This document shows positions 55,545-64,000 of a DNA stretch of 64,000 nucleotides, piece after piece. Where the stretch lies: contig RDEW01000031.1 in NCBI GenBank assembly GCA_011109175.1, positions 380,807 to 444,806 on the forward strand, given 5' to 3'. How positions within the stretch are numbered: the stretch's first letter is position 1; every line of letters starts with the position of its first letter. A program made the position numbers and the translations under genes. A model generated the notes under the pieces. That model saw only the letters and a program-made list of their open reading frames with translations. It had not been told where the DNA came from and made no database searches. The stretch is from Dicyema japonicum. Lineage: Eukaryota > Dicyemida > Rhombozoa > Dicyemidae.

Positions 55545-55950
55545 TTGAAATTAAGTCCGTTGCATGGAGATTCGCGCTATCTGAATCTATGGTCCACAGA
55601 GTCAATTCAATACATCAGCTTTCTCCACGTAATGGATCAACAGTTGACCCACTACTCATGTAAGCTAAGATCCGTAGTTGTGGCTCCGGATTTCTTCGCG
55701 TCTGTGAGGATGATGGAAACCCGCTTCGCCTGATCCTTTCCATGGCAAGAGAAAACCGATTGGATAAGAAATTCCCATCCCCGATCGGATTCCTCTGCAA
55801 GACAGAGAGAAGGCTCTTCCGGAAAGTAGTGGGGACGATGGAAGATCACAGACGTCGAATGGCACAATTGATTGCGAGGACTGGGATCACCTAACTGCTT
55901 GACTCTTTTGTCTTTCTTTCTCGGTGTTCCCGGGGTTATAAAAAATTAAG
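55545..55950 (+). pseudogene. LINE A 3' end
   Basis: Highly similar (few differences) to 38150-38545: TTGCATGGAGATTCGCGCTA, GGCTCCGGATTTCTTCGCG, AATTCCC.TCCCCGATCGGA, GACTGGGATCACCTAACTG and CGGTGTTCCCGGGGTTAT. The low divergence from the 35.8-38.5 kb copy indicates a recent relationship. Confidence 0.85.
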
Positions 55951-55954
55951 TGTT

Positions 55955-56500
55955 TTTTTAGAACGCTTCGATGTAAATACGTGTTGGTAGTGACATAATG
56001 GAAACTGAGGCTTAATTTTCCAAAACACAAGTTTTTCCACGAGGCGCGATAACGCACACGTCAGGGATATCGGGAGGAAAGATGAAGGTGAGACTTTCGG
56101 TTTCCCTGATTTTACGACGGGTATGATATGTGGGTTCTATTTAAAACAAAGTAAAAATTCAAGTAATTGATCTGATTGCATTATCTCCAAGAAGCTTTAG
56201 CAAAATTCTAGGAATACCATCTGGAACACACGTATATGACTTCTTCGTAGATTAGCTTCCTTAATATTTGGAGGTGTAATACTTCATCAGGGATTCCTGG
56301 ATTTAATGAAGTTGAAAAAAATTAAATAGAATAAATAAAATATTTGTAATTAAATTATTTTTATTGGCCTTGAGTTGATGGGTCATAGTTCTATTTGAAT
56401 GTCTTTTTTCGAATGTTCGTGTCTAAAATTTTTTTGAAAGTAATTAGTACAAAGTTGAAATAGTGGTTGGTAATAAAACAACGTTGAAATTTTGATGGTG
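55955..56500. other. No recognisable gene
   Basis: AT-rich DNA with no supported feature. Confidence 0.4.
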
Positions 56501-56504
56501 GAAT

Positions 56505-56720
56505 AAGCTGTAGTGAGGATGATTCCAAAACCAGGGAAGCCAAAGAGAGATTCGGCGAGATACAGGCCACTTAGCTTAATATGTTCTTTCGCGAAAGTGA
56601 ATGAACGTATCAATTTCAAAAGGCTAAGCAGACATATAGAGGAGAATGACTTTCTGATTCCGGAGCAGTGGGATTTTCGTATCGGAAGAGGCTGTGCAGA
56701 CTGTTTCTACTAAATTCTGA
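56505..56720 (+). pseudogene. LINE D RT fragment
   Basis: It reads RMIPKPGKPKRDSARYRPLS, then LICSFAKVNERINFKRLSRH and EENDFLIPEQWDFRIGRGCA, homologous to the RT fingers at 12.1 kb (ERIIFKRLNEHMEESCFLLA). It is cut before motif A. Confidence 0.75.
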
Positions 56721-57039
56721 AATCATAAAAGCAAGGAATTTCAAAAAATCATGCGAACTCTGAATAAGCCGTGGGAAAAGTACTTGAAACAGAAATACAC
56801 AGAAAATGAACAATGCACACAATCTGCATTATTTGGGACTGGACTATGGACAGGTGGGAGATAACATTGACGACATAAGGAGAGGAGGAAGAGAGCCTTT
56901 TAGTCAATCCTATGTACACAAAAGTTACACGTTAGCCGTGGCATTTATTTGTTCATTTTCAAGTGAGTTGTTTTGCCTAGTCTACTTTATGGGTCCGTAA
57001 CCATGCAAGGGATTTCATTAATGGCTCCGTAACCATTTG

Positions 57040-57420
57040 ATTTGGAGTGATAAGTTGACTTATCAGTCCGGACACAAAGATTGCCCCGGGTTCTCATGCT
57101 ATACAACAATAACTAACAGTGCAGTTAGGCTACTCAAACTGGTAGAGACTGACATTTCGCTAGAGGGAAGAATCGTAAAACACAGATTGGCGTTCTTTGG
57201 GCATGTTGTCCGCTCTGATTCACTGGAAAGAACCATTATGCTGAGCAATATTACTGGGAAGAGAAGACCTGGCCGACCAAGGACTCGTTGGGTATCGATG
57301 GTGGAAGACGTCACGGGAATGCCTATATCAAGGCTACTCAAAATTGCAAAGGATCGGGGAGAGTGGAGGAAACTCGTTCATGAGATCTCCAAGGGTCGGA
57401 CACGACTAAATTGAACAATA
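57040..57420 (+). pseudogene. LINE C-terminal fragment (L2/RTE-like)
   Basis: An open frame reads LEGRIVKHRLAFFGHVVRSD, then ITGKRRPGRPRTRWVSMVED and VTGMPISRLLKIAKDRGEWR to stop. The FFGHV.R, GKRRPGRPRTRW and D.R.WR series is the common end of L2/RTE-type LINE polyproteins. No stops within the frame. Confidence 0.75.
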
Positions 57421-57424
57421 TAAC

Positions 57425-58050
57425 ATAACATAGCAGTTAGGGACCGTTAACATTCCGCTGTGAAATTTTTAAATCAATGTTAAAATGATTTTTTCGAGAT
57501 TAAATCAAAGATGGAAGACATGGGCAGATATCCAGGTTACAAGTACAGAGATGAAGTGGACCTTACATGTGGTTACAATGACTTAATGTCAGTTTAATAG
57601 GAATAATTTATTTTTTAATGAAGCCGACAAATCTTAAATATCATATCTCAAAAAGGCAGACGAATTTGTTTCTGGCCAGAAGTCAAACTATTTCTAGAGA
57701 TCTGCTTTGTGGAGATTAATTAAGAAACCTTCACCTTTGTGGAGATTTATCCAGGATTCCAAAACTAACCTCTGGAGAAAGCTTGGAATGGACACAAGGA
57801 TCACTTAATTTGACGGCATCTTGAAAGGGACACTGGTTAATAAATTAAATTAATATATAAAGAATTTAAATTCGAAAAATAAGATCATTTTAAAGGTAAA
57901 ATGTGTTAGATAAGTTATCTGAGGTTAGTAATTCAAAAATTAGGCAACAGATCCCCGTCTACAAAAAATTAAAAAAATAAACCTTTGCCTGAAACTTCCA
58001 AATGATGAAGAAATGTTAAATGAAGAAGGATTTTTTCTGAGGATTATTTA
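57425..58050. other. No clear gene; weak LINE A-like tail
   Basis: Near 57770-57850 the sequence reads NLWRKLGMDTRIT and stop, followed by a TTAATAAATTAAATTAA tail, faintly like the LINE A terminus. The rest is AT-rich and unassigned. Confidence 0.3.
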
Positions 58051-58051
58051 A

Positions 58052-60285
58052 TCAAATATACTTTTTGTATATAAAGACGCCAACTACAACCGCGATAACT
58101 GCGAGAATGCCGAAAAAGATGCCGACCCCAAGACCAACACTTTTTTTGGAAGGACCTATATGCTAGAGAACAAAGTTCTACCAGATGTTGATGCTGAATA
58201 GGTTGCCGAATCTAAGAAAATAAAAATTCATCATACGGTATCCAACACAGACAGCTATGTGTTTTTCTTTGCATCTTGTGGCAATCCATGATCCATTTTG
58301 TGCAACAGTAATGCAAACTATTCCATCGTCATTATAAAATGGTTCGTTAGGAGCCCATGGAGTACGGTCCTAATAATGAGACTGTTAATAGAAACAGGTT
58401 CATCCCCAATCCACGTAAGAGTGGTGTCATTCCATAAAACTCTGTAGTCCATAAAAAATCTCTGATTTTTGATTTCTAAAATCAGGTTTGCTATTACCTT
58501 TATTCAATTCCTTAATTACGTAGGTAGAAGTTGTCTTGACCAGGGAAAGACCAAACTGAGAACAGAGTCTTGCAGAATCGTGATAAGATAATATTCTCCC
58601 AAACATTGTGTAAGTTTTTGAATTTAATTTAACTGAGTATGTCTCATTTTCTAAATCTAAAAATATTTATTCATTTATACGCCAGAAATTATTTGTGCAG
58701 TTTATGTTGGAGTAATTGTCTAAATAAATAACAAATTAAACAATTATTGTCATTTTTATAACAAACGAATCGAGTGTTGTAGCATTTATCGTTAATCCAT
58801 TTCCCCGAAGCATATTGAGCATAGACGCACCCATATTTTTTGGAATCCTTAGGATAACCTGTATCCCAGTTAGTAAAATTCTTAAATAAAATAAGAAAAG
58901 TACTGATTTGAGTTGGTCTCCTCTCATGAGCACGTGATTAAGGTAGACAGAACCATAGTTTAATCCAATATCGAATTCGACATTTTCTATAATTCAGTTT
59001 TAAATAAAAACCAAAAACAGCACAATTTTCGACAGAATTAAATGGAGCATAGAGAACCGCATTCTTCATAGCACAAACATTAAGTGCCTGATCTCTTGTA
59101 GCCAAAAAGTCAAACACATAGAAAGAATTGTTCTGAAAATAAAATATCTGTGAAAAATAGTCTAAAGTAAATATTAGAATTCTACGGAATTTGTTTTCTT
59201 CACTGCAGTCTTTTGGGGTGGCACCATTAATTACGGAATCTGTTTTTATTAGATTACAAAAACACCTGATTCACAGATAATATATGCAGGTTCTTGACAA
59301 TCCATGGTTGCAAATTCTCCAGTCATATAATCACGTACCACACATTCTTTGTATATCATATCCAGTGACCCCCATGGAAGATATGACTAAATTATTTAAA
59401 ATCTAAAAACCGCTAAATAGTTTTTTTCTGTCATATAAGTATTGTTCCCATAATTTAGAATTCCAACGAAAGATGGAGCAACAACTAACTCTATAATTGT
59501 ATTGATAATTTATAAATACCATGAACAGCACAGTTTTCAGTTCCATCATTTGGAATGAAGAGATAACCATTGTGGTCGTACTTGCAAATTTGTCTTGCGG
59601 TTGCATAGTCCCTGGCTGCCTTATAGATGTAATATGTGTGTCCTCTGAATGTAGTCATACTGTCGTAGGGTACTAAAGTTATAATTCGCTTTCAACTATT
59701 AATCCTTTTCCCGGAAGTTATATTTAGTCCATTTGATGCGATTTTATCTATTTTTATTATTGTTACTACCTGCTTCACAAATCCAGAATGCTTTACGATA
59801 TTGGTTGGCGACTCTCCATTTGCCTGACCGTGCCATCATTTTGACTGCTGACCAATAGTAAGGTTTTGAAGCTGTAGTATCCCAATTGGAGTATGTCTAC
59901 TTTATTAAATGAATAATACAATAGCTTTATATGTGTGATCAACGTAAAATATTTCTGTTCCATAACCCAATCTCCATACTCCAATACCTCTGTCTCTATA
60001 GATAACGCCTAAAATTGCTAGACAGTTCAAACTATTCAAAGCATCATTTTCTTCTTGATTTTCAATATACACGTTATAATATTTATAAACGTGGCAATAA
60101 TAACTGTGGTACACATAGTACCAGTCTAATGCTGAAAGGTAATACGCATGTCCATTGTAATTGTATGGAGTTTCATAAAACTTCACTAAAAATAATAGAA
60201 TTAGTGAATACATCCGAAGCAGTCACTGATCAATACTAAAATTGTTAAAGATATACTTACGAGTCACAGCTAATAGTAGAATCAT
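58052..60285 (-). CDS. Type I membrane protein with four C-type-lectin-like domains, 18 exons
   Basis: Removing 17 GT..AG introns of 22-29 nt (first 60236-60260, last 58156-58181; lengths in order 25, 26, 23, 22, 24, 29, 24, 26, 24, 25, 23, 22, 24, 22, 26, 25, 26) leaves exactly 606 codons (605 aa). A signal peptide (MILLLAVTLLISDCFG) is followed by four diverged CTLDs. CTLD1 has ITYSNWD...GKWRVA...FWICEA. CTLD2 has ENCAVHG...MDCQEPAYIICES. CTLD3 has NFTNWDTG...SGKWINDKC...FVCYK. CTLD4 has LTWIGDEPDRTPWAPNEP...GSWIATRC...AVCVG. A transmembrane helix (about 578-600, VGLGVGIFFGILAVIAVVVG) and a KKYI tail end it. The four domains repeat the Cys and Trp framework, pointing to internal duplication. 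Classical EPN and WND sugar-binding sets are incomplete, so ligand type is open. A surface recognition or adhesion receptor is inferred. Confidence 0.9.
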
Positions 60286-61205
60286 TTAACATTATTCTGA
60301 TTCGTCGCCTTATATTTACTTTTTAATGTTCAGAACATTTAAATATCTTAATTATTCCTTTGTTTGAAAATATCATTAAAAATAATCATTCTTAGATTAT
60401 TTTCTGTAAATATTGCTTATTAATATATTGGATTCCACAGTCGACTGCTTCTGTCATCGGATTGTTTCGACAAATTCCATAATGCAGAGCTAAACAGTCA
60501 CGTATCTGAGATTGGAGGAAAAACCCCATCAATGTTGGTATTTTTTATTATCTGCCCATTTCTATTGTTGAATTAATTACATCCAATTATGTCAACTGTT
60601 TGGATTTTTGAGTTATATATTTATCCTTGAATATTTTTAAATTAGGATTCTTAGAAGTGAATTCTATGTCCAACAAGTCTTCATTGGATGCCGTGGAAAC
60701 TTGAATTCTGTTAATCGTCTGTCTGAAGAACCACGTCCATCATCCAACCAATGTACCATGACTACTTTCTAGAATTTGGAGGCTAATTTATTTGGCTAGT
60801 AGAGGGATTATTGATTTGTCATCATTTCACTGAGGTCAGCATCCAACAGTCAATAGATTAAAGTCCCTCTTGGATCTCTTAGATGATGTCTAACACTTAT
60901 TAAGGAAATATCCCTTCGTCTTGGTCTCTCTATGTTGGCAGAATCAGTATAGAACAGACGCATTTATAAAAGTTTCGAATTCGCATCTCAGATGAGTGCC
61001 TATTCTCTAGGAAGAACGCAAACAATGGAAGAAGGAGGATATACCATGAGGTAACATGCATAGAGTTAGTATTTTTGCCAATGCACGTGCATAGTTATGC
61101 CATGACTCAGAGGCGATAAATCGTTTAGAATGGCAATTTATCTGAATTTAAGCTGGTATATTGTTAGAACGAATTGTTACAAAATAAACCAGTTTGCTGT
61201 TAAGA
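60286..61205. other. No recognisable gene
   Basis: The upstream region of the lectin gene is AT-rich to about 60440. The remainder holds only short unassigned frames. Confidence 0.4.
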
Positions 61206-62530
61206 AAGTTCTTTGTATGAGAAATGTAATGCTTCTGATAATTTACAGATTAACCCATTAAACTGCGGTAAAATAATTAAATGCAAACCTCACGTTGTCC
61301 AAGTATCTCTGATGAGCCTCACACGATACCAAAAGGAACATTACACTGGATCATTCTTTGGGGGGACCAACTCACTGCGCAAAATTCTATTTCTAATTGC
61401 TCTGGACAGAATAAAAGCCCCACTACGTGGATGTATCGAAGCTAGCCAAAATGGGTTTGTCTCTGTAAGATCAACTTCCGATGCCGTTTGGAGCCACAAA
61501 TGGATGTATGCTTCATGCCAAAAATATAAAGAGGAGTACCACATAATCAACCTATCTAAGGCATTTGACTCAATCAGCAGAGTCAATATGATACAAATAT
61601 TAACACCACTACTCGAGGAAGATTGCATCAGAATAATTCGTTATCTACTCTCATCCACTCAACTATTTATCCAGCTCGGAAATTAGAAATCCAGAGTATT
61701 CGGAATAAACAAGGGCACCCCAAGGAGACGCCCGATCCCCGGTCTTATTCATCGCATATCTGGAGGCGACCCTACGAGATGCCAGGAATAATATCCCCAG
61801 ACATATAATAGAAGTCATCTTAGCAGATGACATAGATCTCACGGCAACAGACCACCAGTTAAAAGGTATTATTGACAAATTGACCAAAACATTTGAAAAT
61901 CATTCCTAAAAATTAACAAAGAAAACAGAATATACTATAGTAAGGCATACTTCGAAGAAAATCACTAGCAGCTTTTGCTCTTGAAAGACTAAACAACGTA
62001 TGGTTACGAGGTAAACAAATTTCTGCCTCTTTAAAAATCAAATTATACAATATGTTCGTGAAACCGGTTTTACTGTTCAACTCTTCTACCTGGGCACTCA
62101 CAATGTCTGAAATGGAAAGTCTGAACTCCTTTCATAGAATGCAGCTCAGATACATTCTAAGAATTTCCTGGCCAAAGCACACCTCAAATAAACACCTCTA
62201 TTTCCACTACAATATCCACTCATTGGACGGAGAAATAAGAAGTAACAGATGGGACTTATTTGGTCACATCTTAAAAATGGACAGCAATACTCCCGGTAAT
62301 CTTGCGATGTAACACCACTATGCTCCTCATCCGGAATCGACTTTCCGCAGAAGACCACAAATTACTCTCCCAACCCTTCTACATCAAGACCTAACTTCGA
62401 TTGAGGAAAGGGTTGACGTCGGCAGATGGTCTTGAGCACCTGAGAGGCCTATCGAGGAACAGAGGGAACTGGAAGCGATTAACAAAGCGCATCCAGGAGA
62501 GGGTGACATAAGCGAGATAACTTTACTAAC
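61206..62530 (+). pseudogene. LINE B RT and C-terminus
   Basis: One frame 61213-61686 covers the RT fingers and motif A (SQNGFVSVRSTSDAVWSHKW, IINLSKAFDSISRVNM). After a frame slip come GTPQGDARSPVLFIAYLEAT (B) and EVILADDIDLTATDHQLKGI (C, here LADD). The C-terminal part has SLKIKLYNMFVKPVLLFNSS, RWDLFGHILKMDSNTPGNLA and FRRRPQITLPTLL. Motifs A and B that are deleted in the 40-kb copy are present here, so the two copies together define the family. Confidence 0.8.
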
Positions 62531-62534
62531 GTTG

Positions 62535-63440
62535 TTTTGCAATGTGTTTATCAATAATAATTCTTTGTGAGGACATATTCAATATTTCTTTATCGCACTT
62601 TGTTCTAGGTGGACCTCTGTGGGATTATTGAAAGTACTTGCAACTATCGGATAGTCCACCATCTATTAACATTATCCACCATGGATGTTGTTAATCTCTG
62701 ATTCCGTGTTATATCACAACTATGTTTGACATTGAATTCATGAAAAGTTTGACTTCGACTTTTTATTAATTTACCTATTCGAAAAAACTTAATTATTGTA
62801 AAATAAACTTAACAATTAAACCATTATTTAGGAAAGTTTTTATTGCACATAAAAATGTACTAACAAAAACTTTGACAAAATTAAACGATCACAACTACTG
62901 AGTTATTATCTATTATTTAAGTTATATATACCAAAACTTTTTTAAACATTTTTATTTCCCCCACCCCTCCATCCACTCGTAACACGAGGTTGGTTGACAG
63001 CTTCAGAGCAGAGAATTTTATTTCGCATCAAATTCAAAACACTAAAGTTGTGAGAAAACTAATCCCATGAAACCAAATTTGAGTTTGAAGACTTTGATAA
63101 TCGTTTTTCAATACATCCTGTTAACTGGGGGTGCGAATTTTTATTTAATATTCGAAAAAGAAACAGTCAGCTGATGGTTATACAACAGCCGCCCTAACTG
63201 AGTGACTATTTCTTCTCAGGATGGCCAGCGAGATTCTCTCAAATAGCCAGAAGAGTTCACGGAGATCTCCTATTCATGTAGAAATCCGATTCCCTAGACG
63301 TCGCAGGAGCAAGGGTCTCAACCATTGGTGGAATAAATCAGCGGTTTTTTTAAATTTATGATAAAAATAGTTAACATTAAATCTTTTACTTCTAAATCAT
63401 TCAATAATTACATAACTACGTAATTCTTTTGGTTTAAATA
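62535..63440. other. No recognisable gene
   Basis: AT-rich; nothing supported on either strand. Confidence 0.4.
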
Positions 63441-63443
63441 GAT

Positions 63444-63580
63444 CAGAGGTGTCAAACATGTGGCCCTCGAAAAGCATAGGTGCGGCTCGATTTAATCGCC
63501 ATAAACCACAAAAAATCATTTTTTTTATTTTTTTACATATAATTAAATTTTTTCTCAATAATACTATAGTACTCAACAGC
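63444..63580 (+). mobile_element. hAT transposon terminus
   Basis: It starts CAGAGGTGTCAAACATGTGG, then GGTGCGGCTCG, a pattern typical of hAT (Tip100/ZBED-like) ends (CAG.GGTGTCAAAC...GGCC...GCGGC). The element is interrupted by the LINE A copy that begins near 63590, and the other end is outside the window or lost. Confidence 0.5.
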
Positions 63581-63587
63581 CGACATG

Positions 63588-64000
63588 CCGTGTGACTCGC
63601 CTACGTGGTGGCATCGCTCACTTGCTGTGTTGGAAAAGAGTCGCAAACTCAATATCCCGGAACCATGCACGCGCGGATGATGTCGAGGAAAATACTGGAC
63701 CAGATCTAGTCATATTACAAATTAACATCAATGGTACCCGAACAAAAATTGCCGAACTACAACGCTTTCTCATAAAACACTCAATGGATATAGCTCTTCT
63801 CCAAGAGACGAAACTTATCCCACGGCGGCCAACACCCAACTTTCCAGGATACTCTGTTTTCAGGCGAGACTGAGGTCATGAAAAGAAAAGAGGCTTTATT
63901 ACGTTAATCAGGAAACAAATAATGCCCAGAAATATTTCGGACGACATTCTGAATCCCTTCCTCTAAGACGACACACTGGAACAACTAACTCTGAGAAACT
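63588..64000 (+). pseudogene. LINE A 5' part with degenerate 2A motif and endonuclease start
   Basis: The frame reads a short basic N-terminal stretch (SISRNHARA), then DDVEENTGP (63676-63702), then DLVILQININGTRTKIAELQ, DIALLQETKLIPRRP and NFPGYSVFRRD before a stop at 63871, continuing past the window end with frame breaks. DVEENTGP differs from the 2A consensus D-x-E-x-N-P-G-P only by Thr for the first Pro (ACT for CCT), a residue required for 2A activity. Homologous to 35.79-36.0 kb. Confidence 0.8.

Noticed and set aside
57480-57600. Sushi-like peptide (PGYKYRDEVDLTCGYND)
   Set aside because: It is isolated, with one Cys and no flanking exons that I can join; too short to support.
3172-60285. 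Altered genetic code (stop codons reassigned), as in ciliates with very short introns
   Set aside because: After intron removal none of the six genes contains an internal TAA, TAG or TGA. They end with TAA (PCCA, EAF, EF-hand), TAG (ORP9-like) and TGA (TMEM223-like, lectin-like), so the standard code applies.
1-64000. Prokaryotic origin, operons, ribosome-binding sites or a CRISPR array
   Set aside because: Spliced genes, APE-type LINEs, hAT and Tc1 elements and animal-type genes are eukaryotic. The only regular repeats are the protein-coding tandem units at 49.1-49.7 kb and assembly duplicates, with no spacer structure.

Overview
The window is eukaryotic and almost certainly metazoan. It is AT-rich and gene-poor, and it is crowded with decayed non-LTR retrotransposons, DNA transposons and SINE-like repeats. 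It also holds an 841-base assembly gap (51099-51939) and five single-N joins. The most diagnostic feature is the intron size. Six intact or near-intact host genes become readable only when GT...AG introns of 21-32 nt are removed: 18 in a propionyl-CoA carboxylase alpha gene, 9 in an ORP9-like gene, 17 in a multi-C-type-lectin gene, 4 in an EF-hand gene, 2 in an EAF gene and 1 in a TMEM223-like gene. In each case exon length after removal is an exact multiple of three and the junctions restore conserved family motifs. Metazoan gene content with introns near 23-25 nt points to a dicyemid mesozoan (Dicyema-like). An orthonectid or another lineage with extreme intron reduction is the alternative.

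Layout. 1-3.0 kb: pogo/Tigger remnant, an unassigned duplicated segment and LINE debris. 3.17-5.70 kb (+): PCCA. 6.8-8.7 kb (-): two LINE fragments. 9.20-9.82 kb (+): TMEM223-like gene. 9.9-20.0 kb: transposon graveyard with several LINE families, a Tc1-like relic, a pogo element with both terminal inverted repeats and a hAT element with an 8-bp target-site duplication. 20.47-22.45 kb (-): ORP9-like lipid-transfer gene. 23.4-33.2 kb: tRNA-headed SINEs, LINE remnants, a small lysine-rich gene candidate and a hAT transposase carrying a mini-intron. 33.82-34.29 kb (-): EAF elongation factor. 34.4-46 kb: dense LINE cluster. 46-49.7 kb: LINE debris, duplicated blocks at single-N joins and a tandem-repeat coding segment. 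49.80-50.57 kb (+): secreted five-EF-hand protein. 51.1-57.8 kb: gap, LINE and SINE remnants, and a possible Cys-rich secreted gene. 58.05-60.29 kb (-): type I membrane protein with four C-type-lectin-like domains. 61.2-64 kb: LINE B and the 5' part of a LINE A.

The host genes are unrelated single-copy eukaryotic genes: mitochondrial propionate metabolism, a mitochondrial inner-membrane factor, ER/Golgi lipid transfer, RNA polymerase II elongation, calcium binding and surface recognition. There is no operon logic. For reference I use these names. LINE A: APE-type, R1/Jockey/CR1-like, with a 2A-like peptide before the endonuclease. LINE B: APE-type, YADDID-type RT with a conserved C-terminus ending near GWRRL. 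LINE D: a Jockey-like RT. RLE-LINE: an RT whose C-terminus carries a restriction-like nuclease. All names and family assignments come from reading motifs, with no database search.
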